Origin: Oegoconia quadripuncta
Taxonomy: Eukaryota > Arthropoda > Insecta > Lepidoptera > Autostichidae
Length of the DNA stretch: 64,000 nucleotides
Direction: 5' to 3'
Assembly: GCA_949316235.1 (NCBI GenBank)
Contig: OX438758.1
Location: forward strand, 11,007,731-11,071,730
Position numbers and translations under genes: made by a program. Below are positions 1-11,100 of the stretch, piece after piece (the stretch's first letter is position 1; the number at the start of each line of letters is the position of its first letter). A model generated the notes under the pieces. That model was not told the DNA's origin, searched no databases, and was given only the letters and a program-made list of their open reading frames with translations.

Positions 1-155
1 GGCACAACCTTGTCTCTCTAGGGAGGTTAAGGGCCATATCTCATCACGCAGTGTGGGTCGACGGATTGCCTGTTAGACCAGTGGCCGACTGATAGAAAAT
101 GAAGCCTGGGACCGATTTATTAACGTGCCCTCCAAAGCCTAATCGCATGAAGATG
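1..155 (-). mobile_element. Possible 5S-derived repeat tail fragment
   Basis: AACGTGCCCTCCAAAGC at about 133-149 is close to the inverted CTTCGG..GCACGTTAAA part of the family. The rest is diverged. The window edge cuts the left side. Confidence 0.35.
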
Positions 156-900
156 CGACCAGTAGTCAATGAATTAAGGACCGTGTTTCTTTTTGTGAAT
201 AAAAATGTGAAATGTCCCTACACATTTTTAAAGGGTTAACTAGTTTACTTCCATCGGATAAAATTTATTGAGCAAATTTTATGTGAAAGCACATAGTAGT
301 GATCTGATTAACGCGCGCGAACATTTATCGAATAAATTCGACTTAATTAATTATTACAAATATTCATTTATTTAATCTCTGCAGTAGATCAATGGTTTCA
401 GGGAAGTACATGAATATGATTATATACGCTGTAGGCGTTTTAGTTATACTTACTGGCACTCATTATACTTGATACTTGTCCGCCTTATCCTGCTCAGTAT
501 CCATATGAATGCCGAAGTAAATCTGTAAAGTGATCCCGTTTTATGAATATTGAATACTTTTATTGTACACATGCGCAATGTATGAAATCAGGTGAGGGTC
601 CATTCCCTGGGGTACTAGATAAAACTAAATAAATCTTAAAGATCCGTCGTCATAGTTCAGATCTGAGATACGGATGTTCATAAGCCTATTAGGGAGCTCG
701 GAGCGAGCGAGGTAGATGATTAAATGTAGAAAAGACTCGGGAGCGCTACTTTTTATGAAATTAAATATATGGGGATAGAGAAGAGTCTTACGTACCTATG
801 TATGTATGTACGTAAAGTCATCGTTAGATGCACTGGTTTGGAAGCGGATTATGAATTCAACACATTCTATGTGCAACGTTAATGAGACAACATAACCGAA
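156..900. other. No recognised feature
   Basis: AT-rich DNA with only short (GTAT)n-type tracts near 795-815. No supported ORF or repeat. Confidence 0.5.
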
Positions 901-904
901 AGAC

Positions 905-945
905 TAACAAAGTTAACCCCCGACGAAAAACGACGGGTGTTATAT
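905..945 (+). repeat. Dispersed repeat with CCCCCGACGAAAAACGACGG
   Basis: Found again inverted at 48042-48080 (ACACCCATCGTTTTTCGTCGG). Family not recognised. Confidence 0.6.
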
Positions 946-1784
946 GTTTGACGCTGTTGTATGCATGTGTGTGTGTGTATCTTTGGTCGGATCTATCTCA
1001 GTAATGCGTGGTCCGTTTTGACTGCAATTTTTTTTATAGGATACAGTTTCTACTGTCTGTCTGTGCGTGTATTAGTCCTACGATGTTATATTATGTTAGC
1101 GATGGATGACTATCTACGATTGTTTTCAACTGAGCAGGTGTTATGTGTATTTATCTAGGGATATTTTATAGTAATGTTATGTTACCATTTGCATTAATCT
1201 TGCCACCTCATTATAATATATAGATGGATCTTGTGTCATCTGTGTATTGTGCGACGTTGTTGGTATGACCTCTGCAAAGGAGTTTGAATGAGCTCTTTTG
1301 GAAATACCTAAGCATTGATGAATTACGGTAAGAGAAACTTTGTTTATGTGTGTTTGTCATAAGTAATCACAAATGCAAAATTTCTCTTTAGTTAATTTAT
1401 CTGTATATCACATATTTACATTTAAGGCCTTTTATAGTTTACACATTTACAGGTCCTCTGGGCTCTAGGGCGATATGGCTGTCACAGCCAGTAGCCATGA
1501 AGTAACACTGTATGTATCTGTCCGCTGCAGTGCACCGGAAGGCCCGAATGAGGCGCTAATGTGGCGAAGCAAATTGCAGATACTTCATGGCTATTTCCCG
1601 TCTTGAACTTACTCGAGTCAGGAATTCGAAAGGCACTGACTCAGAGATGTGTGGACGTGTGGTCCTTCACGACAACTACAGGAAGTAACAGTTTGGTCCG
1701 TAACATATATAGTTATAGGATTTTTTCTTTTGCACACAATTTACTGCTAAACCCCAAATTTACTAAGTTTCCTATTTCAATGCT

Positions 1785-1890
1785 CAGGTTGGCTGGAAGA
1801 GATCTCTTAAAGAGATAAGTCCACCTTTGTACGTGACCTATTGTTTGTACTCTGTTATTGTAATATTTTGGTGCAATAAAGAATATATAT
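1785..1890 (+). repeat. LINE-like 3' tail ending in AATAAAG
   Basis: AGAGATAAGTCCACCTTTG, TACGTGACCTATTGTTTGTAC and GGTGCAATAAAGAATATATAT recur inverted at 30140-30230. The frame before it ends in RLAGRDLLKR and a stop, so it is probably the end of a LINE ORF plus its 3' UTR. The clade is not settled. Confidence 0.6.
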
Positions 1891-1892
1891 AT

Positions 1893-1983
1893 TTAGTCAG
1901 TACGCTTCCACCTTCGACCTCATCTTCACTTAACATCAGGTGTTATTGAGGTCAAGTATCAACCCGTTACGCATAAAAAAAGT
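1893..1983 (+). mobile_element. SINE family A, 3' fragment
   Basis: Matches the last ~90 bases of family A, from GGTCAGTACGCTTCCACC to the A tail. It directly abuts a LINE-like 3' tail ending at about 1890. Confidence 0.8.
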
Positions 1984-2104
1984 CATACAAAATAATTTAT
2001 GACGCGTCACGACCTTGAACTTATATGGGGTGGTGGTCAGTGATACCCCAAACATAAACATTAGGTGTTACTATATTAATAGTAGGCTTATAGTAAGTTT
2101 CATC

Positions 2105-2230
2105 TTAAGAAATATAAATAAATATTTCAGGCACTTACACCAATCATCTAGACCCAAACTAAGCAAAGCTTGTGTTATGGATACTAGATAACGGATAAAC
2201 ATACATAAATATAAACATAAATAACCCGGG
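2105..2230 (-). mobile_element. SINE family C tail, left part of a split copy
   Basis: TTCAGGCACTTACACCAATC and ACCCAAACTAAGCAAAGC are inverted family C tail sequence, as at 9990-10040. Confidence 0.7.
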
Positions 2231-2490
2231 AATAAATAATAATAAATATTTTTGCACATACACATAGCGCCATCTATGTTGACTAAGCTTGGGACTATAT
2301 ATGAATACCAGTTGGTTGATAAACTACACAAATATACTTTTTTGTAAATAAATACATGTATAAATGAAGAACCTTCATAACTTGGGAACACATGTCTGTA
2401 TTCATCATATATAATATGCGTAGCGGGATTGGAACTCGCGACCTTTCGGTATAGCAGTCAGAGTTTCTAACCACTACACCAAACAGGTCG
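2231..2490 (-). mobile_element. SINE family B, inverted, apparently inserted in a family C SINE
   Basis: The minus-strand head GACCTGTTTGGTGTAGTGG starts at about 2490. Its B box is mutated (GAGTTCCAATCCCGC). Family C head sequence lies to the right (2521-2595) and family C tail to the left (2105-2230). Confidence 0.8.
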
Positions 2491-2520
2491 TCATCAATAA
2501 ATGTTCGTATTCATCATACA

Positions 2521-2595
2521 AACATTTACCCCTCGCGGGATTCGAACCCGCAACCGGTGGTTTTGCTAATACTATCCACTACACCACTACAAAAT
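2521..2595 (-). mobile_element. SINE family C head, right part of a split copy
   Basis: The minus strand has GTAGTGGTGTAGTGGATAG and GCGGGTTCGAATCCCGCGAG, followed by ATGTTTGTATGATGAATACG. The rest of the SINE continues beyond the family B insertion. Confidence 0.65.
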
Positions 2596-2686
2596 ATACA
2601 GATATGTAGTTAAAAAAAAATAAAAACAAAAATAACATGTTGACTTTCAATAAGTGATATTTTTGTATCCTACATTGAATAAAATA

Positions 2687-2712
2687 TTTTTGATTTTGAT
2701 TTTGATTTTGAC
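2687..2712 (+). repeat. (TTTTGA)n microsatellite
   Basis: Four units of TTTTGA. Confidence 0.85.
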
Positions 2713-2799
2713 CGTATAAGCCGGAGAAGTGAAAGTCTATAGATGCTTCTTTGGTGTAAAGTTCTTTTGGTCGCCTTTTAATAAAACACATGGGAAGAG

Positions 2800-3280
2800 A
2801 CGAGCCAATGCTTGTGACATGCCTTAACTATGTAACTAATTTTCATACAAACTATAATAGACCACTTCTATAATATTATGTCATATTTTCTGTATACCCG
2901 ACTGCCCAAGAAAGGAGGGTAATGTTTTTCGAGTGTATGTATCTATGTAAGTATGCCCATTCTTTTAGCGCATCCTATAGGATTCGCCTAAACGGCTTGA
3001 CGATTACGATTAGTGTTGTTAGATAGGTCTTGATACCTGGAATGTCTTAGGATATATTTTATGGTAAAAAAATCAACATGGCGTCCGCAAAATACAAAAT
3101 ATGCTGCCGGGTTTTTTGGTTTTTTAATGCTTAAAATTTTTGTAGGTTAATAGTTAAAAGGTAATAATTAAATAAAAAATAAATAAAAAAAGTTTAATAG
3201 TTTGTAGGTTAAAAGTTAAATTGTTTGGGTCTGTTTACGTCAATGAAATAGTGTTTTCATACAAAAATTTCGAAACGGAC
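2800..3280. other. Unrecognised, possibly repeat-derived
   Basis: GAAAGGAGGGTAATGTTTTTCGAGTG followed by GTATGTATCT-type tracts resembles a dispersed moth repeat, but no second copy is in the window. Confidence 0.3.
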
Positions 3281-3289
3281 GACTGGAAG

Positions 3290-3345
3290 TAATCCCTCTA
3301 CGGGATAAGTCCGCCGTTGTACTCAAATTCTGTATTAATGTAAAA
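3290..3345 (+). repeat. Related LINE-like 3' tail
   Basis: CTACGGGATAAGTCCGCCGTTGTACTC parallels the start of the 1785 tail. Divergent. Confidence 0.45.
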
Positions 3346-3884
3346 TTAATGTATTGCCTTTTTGTACAAGAAAGCGTTTACAAATAAACAAACGGTTATA
3401 ATAAATTAAAAATTTTACCACAATGATTTCATCATCATTATATTCACACAAATTAGACCCTTTAATTTGTGCCCCCACCTTTGTTGAGGAAACATTACCG
3501 AGGGGGGATGGTTGTCTTACACCATTGCAAGTGCCCTCTGGAGACTTAAAAAACACTCTATACATGCCTGTCCCCCTTCCCCCTCTTGTGCTCTAAAATG
3601 AAAAAAAAAACACTTTTTTCGAAAATTACTCTTTTAATTAAAATTACAACTTTACGCCTCTATTCAGCGGCCGCCATCTTGATTATCCGAATGTCAATAA
3701 TTTTTCTCTATTCACCTTTCATTTAAGCTCTAAAAAGCCGCCCTCAGAGAGGAAACTTTTCCCAGCTTTGCGTGAAAAAATACAGAAAATATCGCATGTT
3801 TTTTATATTTGGTAGATTACAGTTTGTAGAAAAACTATAATCAATCAATATCTAAAATATATATAATTTTTATATTTTAGATCT

Positions 3885-4035
3885 CCCAACACGAGAAGAC
3901 GAAACGTGGGCAGGTAATTGGTAAAGATCGCGGGAAGCCGTTGGATACGGGCAGCGCAGGACCGATCGTTATGGAGATCTTTTAGGGAGGCCTTTATCCA
4001 GTAGTCAACGTCTTTCGGCTTTTGATGATGATAAG
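3885..4035 (+). pseudogene. RTE-like LINE 3' end, degenerate
   Basis: ACGTGGGCAGGTAATTGG, GGCCTTTATCCAGTAGTCAACG and TTTTGATGATGATAAG follow the order of the 38,795 copy. Confidence 0.6.
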
Positions 4036-4640
4036 GTGTCCCAGACCTTCCGTAGGTTTACCTATTTTTTTATATTCCTATATCTAGAGCAGTTCTTTCC
4101 GAGAAACATTACCATTAGAGGAGTGTTTAAAACAATATTCCTATATCTTTAACATTTTGTATTCTGTCGATCACTTATTTAATTCAACCTGTTTCCGAAA
4201 CAAGCTTCACGGTCACGAGCTTATCAACTTTTCTCGTACAATCGATGTGACACATACACACATATACACACATGTACATTTAAGCAGACCCACACAACAC
4301 CACACCCCATCACCCTATAGCCACTATATCCCGAGGATTGACAAAGGGGCCGAATAATCAATAGTTTTCCCCACGGGAACTCCGGGGGCAGGACTGAATC
4401 AATATTTCGTGGAATCAGGGGTAGATACTCGTATGGTTTATCATAGTATTCATAGTACGTATAATTATATGTTCAGGGTTATTTGTGAATCAAGGGAAAT
4501 CTTTTGTCGTGACCTTCGTATAATTAAAACACAAAACTTTTGTTCTAAGATTTCTTCAACTTTGCTTTTAGTTCGGCTGTTCCTTACAAATGTAACCAAG
4601 ACAAAAGTGAAGTGAAATTACGGCATGTAAAAAGAATAAA

Positions 4641-4987
4641 CCGCCTCCGTGGCTCAATGTAAACAACATTGGGTTTACGATTCGGAGGTCGCGGGTTCGA
4701 TCCCCAGCGGGGTACATGTTTAAGTACTCGGTTTGGTTGATGGTAGGGCATTTTAAATGTCCGCCTGGCTAGCTACCACCATCTTATCTCAATCTGCCGC
4801 CGAGCAGCAATGTTAATAGCATTGTCGTGTTCCGGTTGTCAGAAATAAGATAGCCAGTCCCCCAAATGTGTTGGGGTTTCCGGGTCAGTACGCTTCCACC
4901 TTCGACCTCATCTTCACTTAACATCAGGTGTGATTGAGGTCAAGTACCAACCCGTTATGCATAAAAAAAAATAAAATAAAAATAAAG
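4641..4987 (+). mobile_element. SINE family A (tRNA-derived), full length
   Basis: tRNA-like head with an A-box-like GTGGCTCAATGTAA and a B box GGGTTCGATCCCC, a body of about 250 bp, and an A-rich tail with TAAA repeats. The same sequence recurs at 9567, 43834 and (inverted) 48965, plus fragments. Transcribed by Pol III and moved by LINE machinery in trans, as known for SINEs. Confidence 0.9.
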
Positions 4988-5639
4988 CCAAACCTTAAAG
5001 GCGACTATGTGGCTTTCCACCACAAAACGTCTATAGATTTGCACGTTTAAACGGCGATGGGTTCACACGTTTCTTCATTTCTATATATTTCGAAATTTGT
5101 TGCAAGTCACGACCTTTATTCCAAACGGATAAAGGGTGTGCTACGGTTTTTTATAACAAAAAAATCCAAGTCCAAATTGGTCAGGGATATCCCAAACATA
5201 AGCGTTTGGGTGTTCCAAACCTTAAAAGTTTCGTGTTTGCAACACCATCCACCTTTTTCACCTTTCGATATAATATAGAAATATACACGTGACAGAGAGT
5301 AAGCTCATCAGAATTTGATAAGGATTTTGTGTTACGAGGTTCCAGCCGTTTACAAATGCCTAAGCGGATCGTTATGTATGGCAGACAGTTCGGACTATCA
5401 GTTAAAAACTAATAAGGCATGAAAATCTCTCAATCATTTTTTCAATTAGTTATTATTCATAAAATGTAGCATCCCTACTGAATTATGGTTACCGTATATT
5501 AGATACGTCATCCATCATTATCATTCAACCACCATTCAGCAGATACTCAGGTTTATTCCGTCCAGTGCATAAAAAAAGCAAAACATATTTTTGAACATAT
5601 ATTTTATTTAGGTTATATATGAGTTAAGAAGGTTTATTC

Positions 5640-5772
5640 CGCCCAGTAAAGCTTGTACTATGGATAAACACGTAAACATTTAAATAAACATTTACCCCTA
5701 GCAGGATTTCGAACCCGCAACCGATGATTTCGTTGACAGGGTCACTATGCACTACACCAACCGGTCGTCTAA
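5640..5772 (-). mobile_element. SINE family C, inverted, tail truncated
   Basis: Minus strand: CGACCGGTTGGTGTAGTGC head, GCGGGTTCGAAATCCTG B box, and body to TCCATAGTACAAGCTTTAC. Confidence 0.75.
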
Positions 5773-5885
5773 TTTATGTATGTAACGTTCTCGTCTTGGT
5801 GTTAGTATACAGGATGAAATTTAATTCGTGTAATTCTTGTTTACTGGTGACTACACTTCTGATCACAAACAGCTTTCCCCAACGT

Positions 5886-5896
5886 ACCATAATCCT
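5886..5896 (+). repeat. Target-site duplication of the R1-like insertion (left)
   Basis: ACCATAATCCT, identical to 6720-6730. Confidence 0.75.
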
Positions 5897-6719
5897 CATC
5901 CGTCACTACGATCAGCGAGCGGTATGAAGGGCGGCAGGGCCCGACGCGACGACACCCCCCCGGTCGCTCCGGGGGGTGTCATCCTATACCGGGCCGCGTC
6001 CGACGACTACATCGCCCCTGCTGCCTGAGGGCCACGTACAGTGGGGCTAGCGAGCGTTGCCGCTTCCCGACGTCGCCTCCTGCGAGCGGGATCGGCTCTC
6101 TGCGGCCTCCTTCTGGAGCATGACTGCCTCGCAGAAGGAGGCCGCTGCCCTCCAACCCTCCTTGCTCGCCAGCATAGCCGCGACTAATGCTGGCGGGGAC
6201 AGATTTAGTCCGATCCGGTCGACCAGGTCTCTACGCTCGGACTGTCACGCCGGGCAGTCCTCCAGCGTGTGCTGGGCGCAGTCCTGGTCGGACGCTCAGT
6301 GGTGGCATCGTGCCGTCTCCTCCCGTCTGATTCGACTCAGATACTCACCGAAGCCCGATGAGTATCTGAGTCAACCTGTAGGTGACGCAGCCCTTTCTCC
6401 CCATCCATGCTTCGAAGTTCGGCAGAACGGCTCCGACAGCGAGTTGGCGGGCGCAGCCTTGTATCACAAGTGCGTTCTGCTGTAGCATTTCGAACGCACG
6501 GTCAGGCGCGAACCCCTCGGCATCCCGTTCGACAAAGCGGTAGCGGTGGTAGACCGCCGCGTCCAAGTCAGCCAGTATGTCGAAGGGTGGAGCCCGCGCT
6601 ATAATCGTCGCCGCCTCGAACGAAATCGTCCGGTAGCCTCGTACGATCCGAATGGCCATCAGCCGCTGCAGGCTTCCGAGGAGAGCTCTGCAGCGGGAGG
6701 ACCTCGCCAGGTCGAACGA
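5897..6719 (-). pseudogene. Truncated R1-clade LINE, reverse transcriptase C-terminus
   Basis: A sharply GC-rich island in AT-rich DNA. On the minus strand, 6717 down to about 6348 reads a segment containing MAIRIVRGYRTISFEAAT and YRLTQILIG, typical of the C-terminal part of R1/TRAS/SART-type reverse transcriptases. The frame then shifts. In the next frame a CHHC-8-H-4-C zinc-knuckle motif is followed by an in-frame stop, then by the AAASFCEAVMLQKEAA stretch typical of the R1 C-terminus. A direct repeat ACCATAATCCT (5886-5896 and 6720-6730) brackets the piece as a target-site duplication. The copy is 5'-truncated and dead (frameshift near 6345-6355 plus stop codons). Confidence 0.82.
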
Positions 6720-6730
6720 ACCATAATCCT
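6720..6730 (+). repeat. Target-site duplication of the R1-like insertion (right)
   Basis: ACCATAATCCT, identical to 5886-5896. Confidence 0.75.
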
Positions 6731-7194
6731 AATAAACAAAGTAAACTATTCTGAATCCACACTTAGTATAGAACTTCAACAATTTTCGGCTCCACTCCTG
6801 ATTACGAATAACTTTCTACTACGAACTAAAGCCGAATTCAGCTGAAAATTGTTGGACTTTTATACTAAAGGTGGTTTCAGAATGATTTACTTTGTATGGA
6901 TAATCAAAAAATTTTTGATCGAATTCGGCTATGATTCCTTGGGGAAAGTTCTTCGTAATCAAGAGTGGCGTCATCAGTTAATGGGAATTACATGAATTCA
7001 AATTCACTCTGTATAGTGTCGCATATGAAAGTCTGCTAATTTACTCCACTGCATCACCAGGCTGCAGGTTGCGGTACGCCACAGCTGCGTCATTTGCCAC
7101 GCCAGCAACTTTATCATTATCGCATCGGTAATGTCAAGTTTTGATGTAGTGAACTCCTCACCGCATCGTGTGGATCTGCGCTTAGTCGCGTTGT

Positions 7195-7460
7195 TTGATA
7201 CACCGTGGAAAGTAAGTGATATTTTTTTATGATTAACTGGATACACGTTTGACCACAATCTCACGTGATGGAAAGTGACGATGTGGCTGAAGAAACCATG
7301 GCTGTAGGATTCAGGAAAGACTGACGCCGGAAGGGAGTTCTATGCCTTGGCTGTTCGTATTGTGAATGAAGAGTCGAACCGCTTAGTGCGAATGTTCGAT
7401 ATGTTAACTACATACGGGTGGAATCCCTCCTAAGCCTAGTAGGCCGAAGATGAAATGGTG
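7195..7460 (-). pseudogene. CR1/jockey-like LINE C-terminus, inverted
   Basis: The minus strand carries GAACTCCCTTCCGGCGTCAG, the WNSLPASV-coding block, after a GGATTCCACCCGTATG segment shared with 9090-9365. Broken by stops. Confidence 0.68.
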
Positions 7461-7507
7461 ATGGTGGAGTCATCATCAGCCCGTAAACATCCTACTGCAG
7501 GGATATC

Positions 7508-7525
7508 CTTCCTTCCTTCCTTCCC
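7508..7525 (+). repeat. (CTTC)n microsatellite
   Basis: Four CTTC units. Confidence 0.8.
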
Positions 7526-7884
7526 TAGTATAATGAGAAGTATGGGCCGTAGTCTACTACGCTGGCTCAATGCGGGCTGGGAATTTCACATGCCTTTGAA
7601 TTTTTATTTGTCGGGCATGCAGGTTTCCTCACGATGTTTTCCTTTACCATTTTAAGAGCAGTCGTATAAACGGATGGTGGTATAAGAATATGTAATTCCA
7701 ACGCACATTTACCCAAGTGTATCCTGTAAAAGGCTGAGAGACAGGTGACCTTGCGCCGGTGTTCGAGGCTCTACAATTTAACAGTGATCGAAACGAGTGC
7801 AGCCAGTTGGTACTTGGTTGAACCATCCCAAAGGTGACAGCAAGGTTTTGTTTACAACTTACTCAACTAACCGAAATATAACCG

Positions 7885-7955
7885 TATTAATATTGCTGCT
7901 TGGCGTTAGAATTGGTGGTACTTAGCCAGGCAGACATTTAAAATTGCCCTTCGGG
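7885..7955 (-). mobile_element. SINE family A, internal fragment, inverted
   Basis: ATATTGCTGCTTGGC followed by TAGCCAGGCAGACATTTAAAA matches inverted family A. Degenerate. Confidence 0.6.
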
Positions 7956-8212
7956 CACCCAAAGTACAATTTTCAACAAAGAATTAATTTAAAAATGTTA
8001 ATTAAAACCACATATTTTGCTCGTCAATGTCATCGTCAATATGAACTACATATATGTGTAGATGTGGCTTATATTAATATATTTAAAATACCTAATTCTT
8101 TGTGACTGATAGATAAAGAATCATACATATAAAATATAAACTCAAACATATTCTCTTTAAAGCTACGGAGTTTACACTTCAAAAGGTCGGTCATGAATTT
8201 TGGAGCAATGTA

Positions 8213-8284
8213 GTAACGCTCTACGGCGGAGCTACGAGAGCACTACGGTTACGTCGCGCCGCCCGTAGCCGTGCTACGCCGGTG
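8213..8284. repeat. GC-rich CTACG/CGTAG island with inverted symmetry
   Basis: CTACGGCGGAGCTACG on the left and GTAGCCGTGCTACGCCGG on the right are partly inverted copies, within strongly AT-rich DNA. Nature unknown. Confidence 0.5.
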
Positions 8285-8559
8285 AATCAATTTGGTTTTA
8301 CAATGTTTTTCTTTTAAAAATTGTTAGAACTTATTTTATTTGTATGTTTTAGTTGATTGCATGTGTATATGATGTGGGCAGCGCATGAGGTAACCTAAGT
8401 CATTGGGGAATACGAGTAATGGCGACTAGGAACCGTAAGGTTATTAATTAAAATTAGCAAATTTTTTCGACATCGGAACAGTTCCACGTTGTCGCGCGAT
8501 CAAGATTCATCAGAATAGCTGAAGCTACAGGTACAGGCACGAATCGTGATGATGATCGG

Positions 8560-8640
8560 TCATTAATTTCACACATACGTTCTATGAGACAGGCCTATGT
8601 TTAGCAGTGGACATCCTGCGGCTAATATGATGATACGTTC
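8560..8640 (+). pseudogene. RTE-like LINE 3' terminus
   Basis: GGCCTATGTTTAGCAGTGGAC and ATCCTGCGGCTAATATGATGAT match the 3' end of the 38,795 copy. Confidence 0.6.
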
Positions 8641-8904
8641 AGACGGTTAAAATTACTGCCCACGGTATCGTGTAAAAAATGGTATCGTGCTATTTTTTAT
8701 GAACGATTATATCGTTGACGCTACCAAAGTAAAACCAAACCCAAATTGTTTAGAGCTAACCACGATTATTAAAAAAAAGCCAATTTAATTTCCGTTCATA
8801 TGATTAGCGCGATACGAACGTTTAGCTTTGATATTAGAAGATGAGGCTAAAGAACTAATTCAAATATTTCCGTTACAAAATAATTAATATTCTTTATGGT
8901 GGAG

Positions 8905-8970
8905 GTAGCATAGTTCTGTTCCGGCTGTTTAAGATAAGATAGCCAATCCCCCAAATAAGTTGGGGCTTAA
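8905..8970 (+). mobile_element. SINE family A, internal fragment
   Basis: The stretch around TTCCGGCTGTTTAAGATAAGATAGCCA matches the middle of family A. Confidence 0.65.
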
Positions 8971-9089
8971 TATTATGAGTGAGTCCATAAAAAATACGAA
9001 GGAAAATATCTTCAAATATTTTTCAACCAAACCAATTTTTCATGAAAATCGGTTAAGTTCATTTAGCTTTTAAAACAGTTGTTTTGTGT

Positions 9090-9365
9090 ACTTTTTTTAT
9101 GATTGACTGGATTTGCGTTTGACCACAATCTCACCTGATTGAAACAGTGACAATATGGTCGAAGATGAAGCACGCGATCTCAGTAAATGCCTATTCACGC
9201 GATCTAAGTTGTAGGATTTAAGAAAGACTGACGCCCGAAGGGAGTTCCATGCCTTGGCTGTTCGGACGATGAATGAAAAATCGAACTTCTTAGTGCGAAT
9301 GTTCGGTATATTAACTATTTACTGGTGGAATCCCTCCCCACGCCTAGTGGTCCGAAGATGGAAGG
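9090..9365 (-). pseudogene. CR1/jockey-like LINE C-terminus, inverted
   Basis: Same block as 7195-7460, with a small duplicated segment around CACGCGATCT (9171-9203). Confidence 0.68.
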
Positions 9366-9566
9366 TATTTGGATATCATAATCTTGTGGGGGTTTTATAA
9401 ATTTTCAATTTACAGTTATAATTGTTTATTTTTATATTTTTAACTGTTAATAAATGTGATAAACTGATTATCGAGTTTTTATTTTCGAATTTGACCTTTT
9501 ACAGATCTTCTTCTTCTTCAGATCAGATATGATGGCGGCGCGGTGTTTTATCAAATCTAATTTTAT

Positions 9567-9870
9567 CCGCCTCCGTGGCTCAACGTAAACAACATTGGGT
9601 TTACGATTCGGAGGTCGCGGGCTCGATCCCCAGCGGGGTACATGTTTAGTACTCGGTTTGATTTGTGGTAGGGCATTTTAAATGTCCGTTTGGCTAGCTA
9701 CCACCATCTTATCTAAGTCTGTCGCCAAAACAGCAATGTTTATAGCGTTGTTGTGTACCGGTTGTCGGAGATAAGATAGCCAGTCCCCAAAATAAAATGG
9801 GGTTTCCGGGTCAGTACGTTCCCACCTTCGGCCTTATCTTCACTTAACATCAGGTATGATTAAGGTCAAC
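9567..9870 (+). mobile_element. SINE family A copy, tail lost
   Basis: Matches the 4641 copy from its first base, with A and B boxes present. It ends after the AGGTATGATTAAGGTCAA stretch without the A-rich tail. Confidence 0.88.
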
Positions 9871-9989
9871 TGAATGACTCGAACTGTTTGAAGTAATAGG
9901 ATATCTTTGATTTGAAGCGTCGGTATTGGTAGTCACCTGCAGGTAAAAATATAGCCGTAGAGCGCTGGATTTTAAGTAAGAAAAATATA

Positions 9990-10178
9990 ATTATTAATAT
10001 TTCGGACACTTACACCAATCATTTAGTCCCAAACTAAGCACAGCTTGTACTATGGAAACTAGATAATGAATTTATATATATAAACATCCATCACATAAAC
10101 GTTCCCTATCGAGATTCGAACCCGCAACCTTTGGTTTCACTGACAGGGTCACTATCCACTGCAGCAATCGGTCGTCAA
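9990..10178 (-). mobile_element. SINE family C (tRNA-derived), inverted
   Basis: The minus-strand head has GACCGATTGCTGCAGTGG and B box GGGTTCGAATCTCG. The tail carries AGTTTGGGACTAAATGATTG and TGTAAGTGTCCGAAATATT. Same layout as 5640-5772 and the split copy at 2105-2595. Resembles a SINE type common in moths (from memory). Confidence 0.8.
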
Positions 10179-10625
10179 TTATGTCGTGTAAGAACAACAA
10201 GCCGTGGGTATCGAAATTTCCTGTCCTGACGACACTAGTCATGCAGGATGCTCTACACACCGGCTTCATTTTCTTTGCAAAACATAATAAATGTAATAAA
10301 TCTGGCACTGGGGAGACTAAGGGACAGTTTTACTTGCAGGTGGTGGTAGTATCAAAGGTCCAACCAATCGAATAGTGTAATTTTGCAATCTAGTCAATTA
10401 TGCCACCAAGTCTAGTCAATTTAGCAACCAAGACTTTCTCACCAGACCCTTATCAAAGTAGCGCCGGGCGGATATAATGGAAGATCCTTCTGAAATACTT
10501 TTCCCAGATATTTTAAGGGGTTTAGTCAGACTATCGGATAAAACCACTTTTACCTTATACAGTTATATTATCCTTATAGTGGAAAGACTTGATAGACATG
10601 TTTCGGATCGCTGCCAGCTGTCAAA

Positions 10626-10862
10626 TAAATAAATATCCTTAGATAGATACACACAGACCCATCTAGTTCCACAGTAAGCAAAGCTTATGTTGTGGATACC
10701 AGATGGTTCATATACTAAATTTTTTTTTCGTAAATAAATACTTATTTTAAATGAAAACATCCATAACTCGGGTACAAATGTTCGTATTCACATCACACAA
10801 ACATATGCCCATATTGGGATTCGAACCCGCGACCTTTTGGTATAGTGCTCAGAGTTTCTAAA
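10626..10862 (-). mobile_element. SINE family B, inverted
   Basis: Minus strand: GGGTTCGAATCCCAATATG B box, ATGGATGTTTTCAT body, ACTGTGGAACTAGATGGG tail. The A-box end at ~10862 has diverged. Confidence 0.8.
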
Positions 10863-11100
10863 GTTGCTAACGATCTAGGGTTGTCAAATTTTATATTACC
10901 AAAGTTGTAGTATGCTGCAGTGTGGTAGAAAACGGGCCGATGCCTCACCCACTTAGATACCCCTTTAACCCCCTACATTTATGGTTAACCTTCGAAACTT
11001 GAGATTGAGCAAGATACTGCCGAGAAGATGCCGGCATATTTAGATATGATGGTGGTAATTGGCTAGGAGTTATCAGTCGTGGTGGAGTTGTTATTTGTTT

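Larger units (their letters stand above)
5842..6985. mobile_element. Foldback DNA element split by the R1-like insertion
   Basis: Interleaved inverted repeats: 6735-6787 pairs with 6843-6897, and 6791-6841 pairs with 6920-6970. The sequence just left of the R1 insertion (about 5842-5896) also matches the inverted right end (about 6920-6980). Removing the R1 piece would leave a palindromic element of about 310 bp with ~50-bp inverted ends. No coding. Superfamily unknown. Confidence 0.6.

Noticed and set aside
6057..6485. 142-codon plus-strand open frame
   Set aside because: GC-rich antisense shadow of the R1-like LINE fragment, whose minus-strand frames carry the recognisable motifs.
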